DNA of 20,019 nt from CAJINA01 sp964647585 (GTDB taxonomy: Bacteria; Desulfobacterota; Desulfobacteria; Desulfobacterales; CAJINA01). The stretch covers positions 1-20,019 of the forward strand of contig CAZYGG010000066.1 of the NCBI GenBank assembly GCA_964647585.1, given 5' to 3'. The translations under genes and the position numbers were made by a program. Position 1 is the stretch's first letter. The number at the start of each line of letters is the position of its first letter. The notes under the pieces were generated by a model, which saw only the letters and a program-made list of their open reading frames with translations, had not been told where the DNA came from and made no database searches. Positions 6,693 through 14,163 of this stretch are shown here, piece after piece.

Positions 6693-8720
6693 TTAATGGT
6701 CCTCTTCTTCCCAGGGTTGTTTTCCCGGTGGTGCGTCCAGCCGCTGGCTCTCCTTAAGGGCTACGCGCAGCGGGCGCTCTGTGTCGTCCGTGGCCCGGTA
6801 GCCGGTGATCGGATCCGCCTGTTCGAAATGGATATCGGCGGGAATCGTAAATTTGCGCATGGGTTCTCCGGAGGTGGCCTGTTTCATAAAATCGGCCCAG
6901 ATCGGGGCCGCACCGCGACCGCCGGTGATACCGGTTCCGTTCGGATCCCGCAGCCCTTTTTTCTTGTCAAACCCCACCCAGACCGCTGTGCTCAGGGTGG
7001 GGGTAAAGCCTGTGAACCAGGCATCCCGGTATCCATTGGTAGTGCCGGTTTTACCGGCGGCCGGCAGGTTAAATCCCATCCGGCGGGTGATGGCGCCGGT
7101 GCCCTGGTCCATGACACCCTGCAGCATATCCACGAGCTGGTAGGTCAGGCTGCGATCCAAAGTGCGTTTGCCGCTGACAATGTGCTCTTCCAGTACCTGG
7201 CCCATGGCGTCTTCCACCCGGCTGATGAAAAATGGCCGGTTCCGTACTCCCCCGGTGGCAAAGGTGGCAAAGGCCGCGGCCATTTCGAGGGGGGTCACCT
7301 CTGACGATCCCAGGGCGACGGAATAGACCTTCTTAAGCGGGCTTTCGATACCACACCGCCGGGCTGTTTCAATGACTGCTTGCGGTCCGGTTTCGGCCAC
7401 CAGCTGGGCGGCTACCGTATTGACCGATTTCATCAATGCCCTTTTCAAGATCATCGGCCCCGCGTGCTGCCGCCCGAAGTTGCGGGGCGACCAGTCGCCG
7501 GCGCCGGCTACGGGTATCGTTACCGCCTGGTCGGTTACCACTGCGGCTGGAGACAGTTCCAGGTTCTCCATGGCACTATAGTAAAGGAAAGGCTTAAACC
7601 CGGAGCCCGGCTGGCGATGCCCCCGGGTGGCCCGATTGTATTCGCTCTCGGCATAGTCGCGGCCGCCGACCATGGCCAGTACCGCGCCTGAGTTGGCCTC
7701 CACCGTGACCAGGGCGCCCTGAGGCCGTTCTGTATCTGCAGATGGGCTGGCCAACGTTCCCAGGCGCTGCTCCAGGGAGGTCAGCCCCCGCTTCACCGCG
7801 GCTATGGCGGCGTTCTGCAGGCGGGGCTTCAGGGTGGTGAAGATCTGCAGTCCGCCATGGTGGATGACTTCCGGCCCGTAACGTTCTTCGAGGCGTCTTA
7901 AGACGGTGTCCAGGAAATAGCTGCCCGTGCGCGCACCCGCTGTACGCTCTTTTAAAACCGGGGCATCCCGGAACGCCTCTTTGGCATCCCGGGGCGAGAT
8001 ATAGCCCACCGCCACCATGCGGTTCAGGACCACTCTTTGCCGTTTACGGGCCCGTAAATAGTGACGGTAAGGATTGTAGCGCGTGGGTGATTTGGGCAGG
8101 CCCGCCAGCAGGGCCGATTCGGAAAGCGAGAGGGTGGTGGCCGGCTTACCGAAGTATTTCCGGGCGGCCTGTTCGATGCCATGGGCGCCGATGCCGAAGG
8201 GAATCTGGTTCACGTATGCTTCCAGGATGTCCCGCTTGCTGTACTGAGACTCGATCTGGAGGGCCACCAGGAGTTCGTGAAACTTGCGCTTATAGGTTCT
8301 TTTAAAGCTGAAGAAAAGATTTTTTGCCAGTTGCTGGGTAATGGTCGAGGCGCCCTGAACCCGGCCCGGTTCAAAAAGCGTGATATACAGGGCCTTGAGG
8401 GTGCGCAGCTTATTGACGCCCTTGTGGTCCCAGAAACGGTGGTCTTCCGTGGCGATGACGGCCCGGATAAAATGGTGCGATACACGGTCTAAAGGCACCG
8501 CTTCACGTCCGCCCAGGATCATAATCCGTTCGCCGGAAGCGGCGTAGATTTCTGTGGGCGGTGTTTCAATAATCCGACTTAAAGGTTCCGGCACCCGGGG
8601 CAGATCCTTGAGAGCCGTGAAAAACAGCCCCATGATGACCAGGGCGGCGCATCCGGCCAGGGCCAGGCCGAGGTAGAAAATGGATGCCAGGCGGTGCATG
8701 AGTGTGGTGGCAGGTGTCAT
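6693..8720 (-). CDS. class A penicillin-binding protein (GT51 transglycosylase/transpeptidase)
   Basis: This 675-residue bifunctional enzyme polymerises lipid II into glycan strands and cross-links the peptides in the periplasm. After a membrane anchor (about 14-36) comes the GT51 domain with EDHRFWDHKGVN (92-103, catalytic Glu92) and GASTITQQLAKNLFFS (123-138). The transpeptidase domain has the active-site SGFK at 373-376, SVN at 432-434 and KTGT at 557-560. All catalytic motifs are intact. It is shorter than E. coli PBP1a (about 850) and has no obvious OB insert between the domains. The start overlaps the end of the upstream 305-residue gene by 4 bp (ATGA type), and the SPOR-domain gene follows after 3 bp. 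This context suggests a synthase with dedicated membrane partners. Confidence 0.95.
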   Translation of the reverse strand: MTPATTLMHRLASIFYLGLALAGCAALVIMGLFFTALKDLPRVPEPLSRIIETPPTEIYAASGERIMILGGREAVPLDRVSHHFIRAVIATEDHRFWDHKGVNKLRTLKALYITLFEPGRVQGASTITQQLAKNLFFSFKRTYKRKFHELLVALQIESQYSKRDILEAYVNQIPFGIGAHGIEQAARKYFGKPATTLSLSESALLAGLPKSPTRYNPYRHYLRARKRQRVVLNRMVAVGYISPRDAKEAFRDAPVLKERTAGARTGSYFLDTVLRRLEERYGPEVIHHGGLQIFTTLKPRLQNAAIAAVKRGLTSLEQRLGTLASPSADTERPQGALVTVEANSGAVLAMVGGRDYAESEYNRATRGHRQPGSGFKPFLYYSAMENLELSPAAVVTDQAVTIPVAGAGDWSPRNFGRQHAGPMILKRALMKSVNTVAAQLVAETGPQAVIETARRCGIESPLKKVYSVALGSSEVTPLEMAAAFATFATGGVRNRPFFISRVEDAMGQVLEEHIVSGKRTLDRSLTYQLVDMLQGVMDQGTGAITRRMGFNLPAAGKTGTTNGYRDAWFTGFTPTLSTAVWVGFDKKKGLRDPNGTGITGGRGAAPIWADFMKQATSGEPMRKFTIPADIHFEQADPITGYRATDDTERPLRVALKESQRLDAPPGKQPWEEEDH

Positions 8721-9634
8721 CGCAGTCGCAGATCCCTGAAAAAATCTGACAGTGAACCCGTCGTCCGGGGTTTACCCTCCAGAAGCGAACGGATGTGCCA
8801 GACCGCCCATTCCTGCCCCTGGAAGCGAACGACTTCCTGGCGGGTTCCGTCGCTGATTTCAAACCCGAGTTCTATGAATCCGGACGTTGCTTCGTCGGAA
8901 ATACCCACCCTGCGAATCTGACCTGGCTGGGCCAGCAGCCTCTCAGGGTTGGGCAGCACCCCTTTGCGGATATCGGCGGGCAGATCAGCCAGAATTGTAA
9001 AAAACCGATCTCCCGGGTAGATTCGGTTTTCAAACTGCGGCAGGTCGGACAACGTGGCCGCGGTAAAGATATTTTTGCGGTCCATGGTGAGCAGCAACTC
9101 CGGCGTGATGACCATCTGCTTAAGGACCCGGTTTTCAGCGTCCAACAGGTAGATAATCAATTCATCGTCACTTTTCTCAAAATAGGTCCGGTCCCAGGCA
9201 GCCTGGCTGAAAAGGCTCAGCAGTTCAAACGGAGAGGCGATCTCCCGGGCGATTTCAACGGGGAGTTTTAAATAGAGCGATTTGAACTGCTCCGGGCTGA
9301 GCATGGTGGTCTGGCCATCCGGAATGCTGTCGGCCAGTTGTTTGAAGGTAGTGGCTTCCCGGGCATCCCGCTGATTGGCCTGGCGGTCCGTGACAATCTG
9401 CTCCAGAGCCTGCCTGGCGGTAGTCGCCTGGCGTCCTTTTTCCCAGATGGCCCCTATTTCCGGCCGCTGGTCGTTGGTGGTCGCCAGGTAGGCGCCGACG
9501 GCCTCTTCAATCCAGTCAAAGCGGAGTTCGGAAACTGCCAGCAAAACCACCAGCAGGCCGCAAACGACGGCCTGGAGTCCAAACAGGCGTTTAAGCCACT
9601 GGCGGATGGTATGAGGTCTGGCCCAGTCTTGCAT
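8717..9634 (-). CDS. membrane-anchored protein of unknown function in the PBP operon
   Basis: I do not recognise this 305-residue protein. It has one N-terminal membrane helix (about 18-36, preceded by basic residues) and no other, so most of it probably lies in the periplasm. Residues 55-110 are polar and likely helical (ALEQIVTDRQANQRDAREA). The remainder looks like a mixed alpha/beta soluble domain ending at FFRDLRLR, without cysteines or an evident catalytic motif. Its last 4 bp overlap the start of the penicillin-binding protein gene, which implies translational coupling. It may regulate, anchor or activate the synthase, as LpoA/LpoB and CpoB do for other class A PBPs, but no similarity to those proteins is visible. 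AAGG lies only 1 bp before the ATG, which is unusually close for a ribosome binding site. Confidence 0.75.
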   Translation of the reverse strand: MQDWARPHTIRQWLKRLFGLQAVVCGLLVVLLAVSELRFDWIEEAVGAYLATTNDQRPEIGAIWEKGRQATTARQALEQIVTDRQANQRDAREATTFKQLADSIPDGQTTMLSPEQFKSLYLKLPVEIAREIASPFELLSLFSQAAWDRTYFEKSDDELIIYLLDAENRVLKQMVITPELLLTMDRKNIFTAATLSDLPQFENRIYPGDRFFTILADLPADIRKGVLPNPERLLAQPGQIRRVGISDEATSGFIELGFEISDGTRQEVVRFQGQEWAVWHIRSLLEGKPRTTGSLSDFFRDLRLR

Positions 9635-9714
9635 GCCTTGAAATTACACCTAAATTTCGGTTTGTTGCAATAATAATCATCTTAACCGGGGGATATCGCC
9701 TGCCGGGTTGCCCT

Positions 9715-10755
9715 CTATTCGATTCCCAGAAATCGCCGGGGATTTTCTGTATAGATTAGCTGCAGGGTCTCCGAGTCAAGCTGCAGGCCGTTGAAAATGG
9801 AATTTTCAGGTGTTTTCGTAATCGCCCGGGCTTCCAGGTAGCGGTCAAGTAATACCCCGTCATAAGTAGTGGATTCCAACAAGTGGCGGTAATTTCGGAT
9901 GACGGCTTCCACGTAGCGGGCATCTTTTTTCGGGTCGGCGGTGATCACCATGTCTGCGGCAAACAGGAACCGGGATTTGTAGGTGATGATCAATTCCCGG
10001 TAGAGTTCCCAGTACCTGGAAATATAGGCCAGGGTTGTATAGGCCAGTTCGCCTTCGCCGCAACTGATATCCGTATAGACATTTGGGTAGGCATTGAAAA
10101 TTTCGGCAATCCGGTCCAGGTTTACCAGTGACATGCAAAAATGCGGCAGGTTGACTACCAGTTCGGGATATGTGTCGAGAACATGTTTCAGTTCCTTCCA
10201 GTAATACCGGGAGTTCACATGATACGTAATGGGGATGCGGTTTTCTGCACAATATTGATACACGGGCATCAGATGGGGGGCATCCAGGGGGATGCTGAAA
10301 ATGTCGTAAAAGCGGTAATGCCCGTTGTACAGTTTCAACCCGCGGCCGCCGTTTGCGATGAACTGTTTCAGCTTCACAACAATATGGCGATCATTCGGGC
10401 TGAAGGTAGCAAAGGTGTGAAAGCGGTCCGGATCACCACGGCTGATTTTTAACAGTTCCGCATTATTCCCGGCAGCGTCTGTGAAGCGGGCTTTCTCTTC
10501 AGGTATCTCGAACAGAACTTCCCGGGGACTGGCCACCAGGCCGATTCCAGCCAGGTTATGTTTTTCGATAGCCAGCTGGAACCTGTCGGCCTGGCGCTTT
10601 GAGAGGATATGCTCATGGACATCGATGATGGCACCGGGTGGTTCCTTTAGACCCGGCAAAGCGGTTTTCGCCACTGCCGCTGGCGGCAGCAGCACAAGTA
10701 CAAGAAAGTAGATTTTCAGAAACAGGTATGTTTCAGTCTTGGCAGTTGGTATCAT
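9715..10755 (-). CDS. exported amidohydrolase (Amidohydrolase_2-type TIM barrel)
   Basis: This 346-residue metal-dependent hydrolase carries a Sec signal peptide: hydrophobic stretch about 11-24, likely cleavage after AVA at residue 29. Metal-ligand candidates are in the family order: H47-E-H49 in DVHEH, H179 in ITYHVN, H205 in LPHF and D268 in FAADMV. The architecture resembles the PF04909 group of hydrolases and decarboxylases, most of which are cytoplasmic, so export is notable. The substrate cannot be told from sequence. The ATG at 10755 is preferred because CAGGAAA stands directly before it. A TTG at 10773 would add six residues without a better site. It lies 80 bp upstream of the PBP operon on the same strand and may be co-transcribed. 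Confidence 0.8.
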   Translation of the reverse strand: MIPTAKTETYLFLKIYFLVLVLLPPAAVAKTALPGLKEPPGAIIDVHEHILSKRQADRFQLAIEKHNLAGIGLVASPREVLFEIPEEKARFTDAAGNNAELLKISRGDPDRFHTFATFSPNDRHIVVKLKQFIANGGRGLKLYNGHYRFYDIFSIPLDAPHLMPVYQYCAENRIPITYHVNSRYYWKELKHVLDTYPELVVNLPHFCMSLVNLDRIAEIFNAYPNVYTDISCGEGELAYTTLAYISRYWELYRELIITYKSRFLFAADMVITADPKKDARYVEAVIRNYRHLLESTTYDGVLLDRYLEARAITKTPENSIFNGLQLDSETLQLIYTENPRRFLGIE

Positions 10756-10833
10756 TTTCCTGATATTGATCAAATGGTCGGTGTGGGGTGATGGTCGCGG
10801 TATGATTGAAGTTCAGGTTCATTTTACTATTCT

Positions 10834-10977
10834 AAAGTGGTTTTAAAGCCCCCTATCGAACTTAAGGTCAAGGCGGTCCGTGGAGTTTAACCGCAGGAAT
10901 ATTTAAGATATTTCGAGGATTAAACTCAGCGGACCAACGCGGAGATTGAGTTCGATAGGGGGCTTTAAAGCCACTTT
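10834..10977. repeat. structured palindromic element, copy A
   Basis: The 29-bp arms 10834-10862 and 10949-10977 are reverse complements with one mismatch (a G-U wobble in RNA). Between them lies an 86-nt core. A middle helix pairs 10876-10889 with 10921-10934 (12 of 14), and the apical hairpin is AATAT-TTAAG-ATATT (10898-10912). The core aligns without gaps to copy B at 16543-16628, with identical blocks AAGGTCAAGGCGG (10864-10876) and TTTCGAGGAT (10911-10920), plus CCAACGC and GAGATTG at the 3' side. The arms have no sequence likeness to those of B. The element begins inside the stop codon of the minus-strand 91-residue gene. It may act as a transcript 3' end, a structured RNA or a mobile palindrome. 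Confidence 0.85.
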
Positions 10978-11252
10978 TATTCGTTTACCGTGCCCTGCAG
11001 TACCTTATGAGCCTGCTTCTCCTGGGAAACATTACGCTCCATGACCTGTTTGTTTTTGGAAATGTTTTTATGTTGAGCGTTTTTTCCCATGGAGGCATTA
11101 CTTTTATAAACCTGACCGTGGGTGGGCGCACTTTTGGAAAGGTCGGCGGTGCCCTTTGAGCTTTCTTTGAACTGCGGTGCGAATTCGGCGTAAACGATGG
11201 AAGGGACCATAAAACCCATGATAGTTAAAACAGCCAGAAAACGTTTAAGCAT
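10977..11252 (-). CDS. small exported protein of unknown function
   Basis: This 91-residue protein has a clear Sec signal peptide (KR at 3-4, hydrophobic 5-20, likely cleavage after VYA at residue 22). The mature part of about 69 residues is polar, rich in Lys, Ser, Asn and Gln, has no cysteine, and looks largely disordered (SKSAPTHGQVYKSNASMGKN). An AAGGGGAG ribosome binding site lies about 7 bp before the ATG, which strongly supports that the gene is real. The stop codon touches the right arm of structured element A. The gene is divergent from the beta-CASP nuclease. I do not recognise a family, and a periplasmic or envelope role is all that can be said. Confidence 0.7.
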   Translation of the reverse strand: MLKRFLAVLTIMGFMVPSIVYAEFAPQFKESSKGTADLSKSAPTHGQVYKSNASMGKNAQHKNISKNKQVMERNVSQEKQAHKVLQGTVNE

Positions 11253-11568
11253 GATCTTCTCCCCTTCTATTGCCGCCCGATGGCAATCCCCGATAACAGA
11301 ACCAGTTTAACAGTTAAGGTTTCGAAGATCAATAGTTGATGAACTTGATCTGAGCCGGGCCCACCCCTGGCCCGGGTGGAGACCTTGGAGAGCAGATCTA
11401 ATATAAGTGGCATTAAAACAATAGGTTAGGGACCTTTGTCCGGCAAAAAGTATGCAGCCAGAGACATTGCTGAGATGGCTTCTGTTCTTGACACCAAAGC
11501 CCCCTTTCTCTAAGGTCGGTTGCATATTGTCCGTTGCTGACGGCTACCCTATTGAAAGGAGATCGACA
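11253..11568. other. divergent intergenic region with GC-rich hairpin
   Basis: This gap separates two divergent genes and must hold both promoters, but I see no convincing -35/-10 pair. It does contain a nested structure: GATCTG (11347-11352) faces CAGATC (11393-11398), and inside CCGGGCC (11355-11361) pairs with GGCCCGG (11369-11375). CAATAGG (near 11419) and CCTATTG (11548-11554) form a longer-range pair that ends next to the GAAAGGAG ribosome binding site of the nuclease gene. I could not match it to a known riboswitch class. Confidence 0.4.
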
Positions 11569-13131
11569 TTGGCTGATATGACATTTTACGGCGCGGTGAG
11601 AGAGGTTACCGGTTCCATGCACATGCTGTCCACCGGTGAACAGAAGATTTTATTCGATTGCGGTATGTACCAGGGGCGCCGGAAAGAGGCGGCTGAGAAA
11701 AACCGGCAGATGCCCTTTGATCCGACCCAGGTCTCCACCGTTATTCTTTCCCACGCGCATATCGACCACTCAGGACGGTTGCCGCTGCTGACGTCGCAGA
11801 ACTTCAACGGGCGCATCGTCTGTACGCGGGCAACGGCCGATGCCTGCCGTTATCTGCTTATGGATTCGGCCCACATTCAGGAATCCGATGCCCTCTATCT
11901 CAACTACAAACTCGTGCGCAAGGCCCTTTCCAACAAGGCTGAAAAAAGCGGGAACCGCCGGGACAACAAGAAGTTATTGAAAGAACTGAAGCGAAACGGC
12001 CACCGCATCGATTTTGAACGGGTTGCGCAACTGATAAAAAAAATGCACATAGACGGCATTGAACCGCTGTATACCAAGGTGGATGCCGAAGACGCCCTGG
12101 AGTTCTTCGAAGGGTATCCCTATCGCCACGAAATTTCCTTAGGGGCCGATGCAACCTGCAAGCTTTACGAAGCCGGGCACATCCTCGGATCGTCGGTTAC
12201 GATGCTCAAGTTCAATGACAATGGCAAGCCGAAGACGGTTTGCTACACGGGGGACATCGGTCGCTACGACAAGCCGATTCTCAGGGACCCGTCGAACCGT
12301 TTCAACGGTGAAGAAGTTGACCTGCTCATCATGGAAAGTACCTATGGCAACCGCTTTCACGATGCGGTGGTGGATCTTAAACCCCGGTTGCAGCAGGTCC
12401 TGACGGAAACGTTTGAAAGGGGCGGCACGGTCATCATCCCCTCATTTGCTTACGGGCGGACCCAGGAGTTGCTGTATGTGCTTCACGAACTTTACAACGA
12501 AGGGGCGGTACAACCGGTGCCGGTGTACGTGGATAGCCCGCTGGCCACCAACATTACCCGCGTCTTCGGTGAACATCCCGAAGTCTATGACGAAGAAGCT
12601 CATGAAACGTTCCTGGAGAACGGGCAGAATCCGTTTGCCTTCAGCCAGATGAACTTTGTCGGTTCGGTGGAGGAGTCCATGGCCCTCAATCGGGATGAGA
12701 CTCCCCACATCGTTATCTCCGCTTCGGGCATGTGTGAGGCTGGAAGGGTGCTGCACCACCTGCGGCACAAGATCCACAACCCGAAGCATACGATCTTGAT
12801 TGTCGGCTACATGGCCCAGCATACCCTGGGCCGCCGGATTTTGGACATCGGGACTGAATACGAAGAGTCCGGCCGCAGCGGTCACCCGCCGCTGGTAAAA
12901 TTCCTGAACAAGGAATACCCGCTGGCCGCACACGTGGTGAAGATCGGCGGTTTTTCCGCGCACGGCGACCGGGACGAAATGACACGGTTCCTGCGCGATT
13001 CGGGTCTCACCATTAAAAAGATCGCAGTGGTCCACGGCGAAGAGGACCAGTCGCTTTCTTTTGCCGAACACCTGAAAAGCGAAGGGTATGACGCGTTCGT
13101 GCCGCAGGTGGGTGAATGTATCCAGGTATGA
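11569..13131 (+). CDS. beta-CASP metallo-beta-lactamase-fold nuclease
   Basis: This 520-residue protein belongs to the RNA-processing branch of the metallo-beta-lactamase fold (CPSF/Ysh1-like, related to RNase J). The zinc motif SHAHIDH is at 61-67, followed by H204 (AGHILGS) and D229 (YTGDIG). The beta-CASP part holds MESTYG (255-260), SPLATN (323-328), SASGMCEAGR (384-393) and FSAHGD (462-467). It probably cuts or trims RNA in the cytoplasm. The TTG at 11569 is chosen because GAAAGGAG (11554-11561) is 7 bp before it. The ATG at 11578 is too far from that site, and the longer frame from 11452 adds residues foreign to the family. A charged insert (about 110-180, many Lys/Arg) extends the first lobe. 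It is a stand-alone gene, followed by 370 bp of repeats. Confidence 0.9.
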   Translation: MADMTFYGAVREVTGSMHMLSTGEQKILFDCGMYQGRRKEAAEKNRQMPFDPTQVSTVILSHAHIDHSGRLPLLTSQNFNGRIVCTRATADACRYLLMDSAHIQESDALYLNYKLVRKALSNKAEKSGNRRDNKKLLKELKRNGHRIDFERVAQLIKKMHIDGIEPLYTKVDAEDALEFFEGYPYRHEISLGADATCKLYEAGHILGSSVTMLKFNDNGKPKTVCYTGDIGRYDKPILRDPSNRFNGEEVDLLIMESTYGNRFHDAVVDLKPRLQQVLTETFERGGTVIIPSFAYGRTQELLYVLHELYNEGAVQPVPVYVDSPLATNITRVFGEHPEVYDEEAHETFLENGQNPFAFSQMNFVGSVEESMALNRDETPHIVISASGMCEAGRVLHHLRHKIHNPKHTILIVGYMAQHTLGRRILDIGTEYEESGRSGHPPLVKFLNKEYPLAAHVVKIGGFSAHGDRDEMTRFLRDSGLTIKKIAVVHGEEDQSLSFAEHLKSEGYDAFVPQVGECIQV

Positions 13132-13155
13132 TCTTGACATAAAACAAGAGGTCCC

Positions 13156-13356
13156 AAAACCAATATTATCGCGCCAAGACGCCAAGGCGCAAAGAAACCC
13201 AAGGGCCCACATTTACCGCGCTTTCGGCTGCATGGCAGCACTTCCCGCTGATCTTTAAATGTGGGTCGCGGGAAACAGACTTTGCTTTTGCCCTTTCAGC
13301 GCAGCTGACAACAATTGGTTTTAGCCCTTCTTGGCGCCTTGGCGGCTTTGCGCGAG
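13156..13356. repeat. nested inverted-repeat element after the nuclease gene
   Basis: AAAACCAAT (13156-13164) faces ATTGGTTTT (13314-13322). CGCCAAGGCGC (13180-13190) faces its reverse complement at 13334-13344. In the middle CCCACATTTA (13206-13215) pairs with TAAATGTGGG (13256-13265) around a further small GCTGC/GCAGC hairpin. The CGCCAAGGCGCAAAG motif is a widespread intergenic repeat type. No gene is supported in 13132-13500. Confidence 0.65.
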
Positions 13357-13500
13357 GCATGATTTTGCTTTTGTGTTTTAATATACAAGTTTACATCAAT
13401 TGATCACACTTGCGGTTTTGGTAATGATGCCCCTTCCAGGGGCAGCCCAAAGCCTGGCCTCTATGTCAGGTTTCTTTAGGTAACCTTGAGGATAATCGGT

Positions 13501-13998
13501 ATGGAGACTTTAAGGGCCAGGCTGAAAAAACTGGTTGCAGGGTTGGTTGAAGACGGGCGCCCAACCCATACAGAACTTGCCGCCGCAGTCGCAGAAATTC
13601 AGCAGTGGAAGACGGAACAGCAGGTGGCCGGTTTGTGGAAGGACCCGCCCCTGATGGTTACCGCGACCATAGATGATGCCATGGGCCACGGTCTTGATCT
13701 CATCCATCAATATGCAGAGTTGGCCGGTTTACAGGTTCATCCACTCGGCCTGCTGCAGTCCGCCGAAACCATCATCGTTGCTTGTAGGGAAATGGAACCG
13801 GCGCTATTGGGGTTGACCGTACTGCAGTTTGATTCTGAAGATGATCTGGTCCTTATTGCCCAGAGCATTCCGGAAACCACCCGGATCGTGGCCGGGGGAC
13901 CGGTCTTCAAGGCAGATCCGGAACTATCCCACCGGATCGGTATTCACCGGGTCGCCGTGGATGCCGCCGACTTTCTGAAGTTTCTATTAACCCTATAG
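13501..13998 (+). CDS. B12-binding-domain-like protein lacking the cobalt-ligand histidine
   Basis: This 165-residue protein has a short helical N-terminus (1-47) and then a flavodoxin-like domain that follows the cobalamin-binding fold: VTATIDDAMGHGLDLI (53-68), AGLQVHPLG (75-83), LLGLTVLQFDSED (102-114) and IVAGGPVF (129-136). In B12 domains the first loop carries DxHxxG. Here the aligned residues are D59-A-M61-G-H63-G64, so the cobalt-binding His is Met, though a His lies two residues on. It may bind a corrinoid base-off in another way, bind something else, or be a sensor. The ATG at 13501 is chosen because GAGG (13488-13491) lies 9 bp upstream. The upstream TTG at 13486 is less likely. 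No methyltransferase gene is adjacent, so a partner is not evident. Confidence 0.65.
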   Translation: METLRARLKKLVAGLVEDGRPTHTELAAAVAEIQQWKTEQQVAGLWKDPPLMVTATIDDAMGHGLDLIHQYAELAGLQVHPLGLLQSAETIIVACREMEPALLGLTVLQFDSEDDLVLIAQSIPETTRIVAGGPVFKADPELSHRIGIHRVAVDAADFLKFLLTL

Positions 13999-14163
13999 TG
14001 TAGTATCTCACAGATAAGGATTATAAAGATTGACTATTCCATCTCGGATTTATGGGATGAGCTAAATTCGAATTTCGGATTTTTAACGTACCCAAAATCG
14101 CCATTACGGTAGTGTTATTCAATCCACAACATATCAGGCAGCCATACGGAAGAATGGGTCACC

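Noticed and set aside
6483..7304. 273-codon plus-strand frame across the SPOR-protein and PBP genes
   Set aside because: It spans the junction of two well-supported minus-strand genes and has a low-complexity translation.
9642..9670. TTGCAA/AATTAC promoter-like pair before the 305-residue gene
   Set aside because: The predicted transcript would start on the ATG itself, and the hexamers match poorly. Co-transcription from the upstream amidohydrolase gene is as likely.
11452..11568. N-terminal extension of the beta-CASP nuclease from the ATG at 11452
   Set aside because: The extra residues are unlike the family, and a strong ribosome binding site serves the TTG at 11569.
12442..13212. 256-codon minus-strand frame antisense to the beta-CASP nuclease gene
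   Set aside because: It lies opposite a gene with all family motifs, matches no family I know, and long antisense frames are expected in GC-rich codon-biased DNA.
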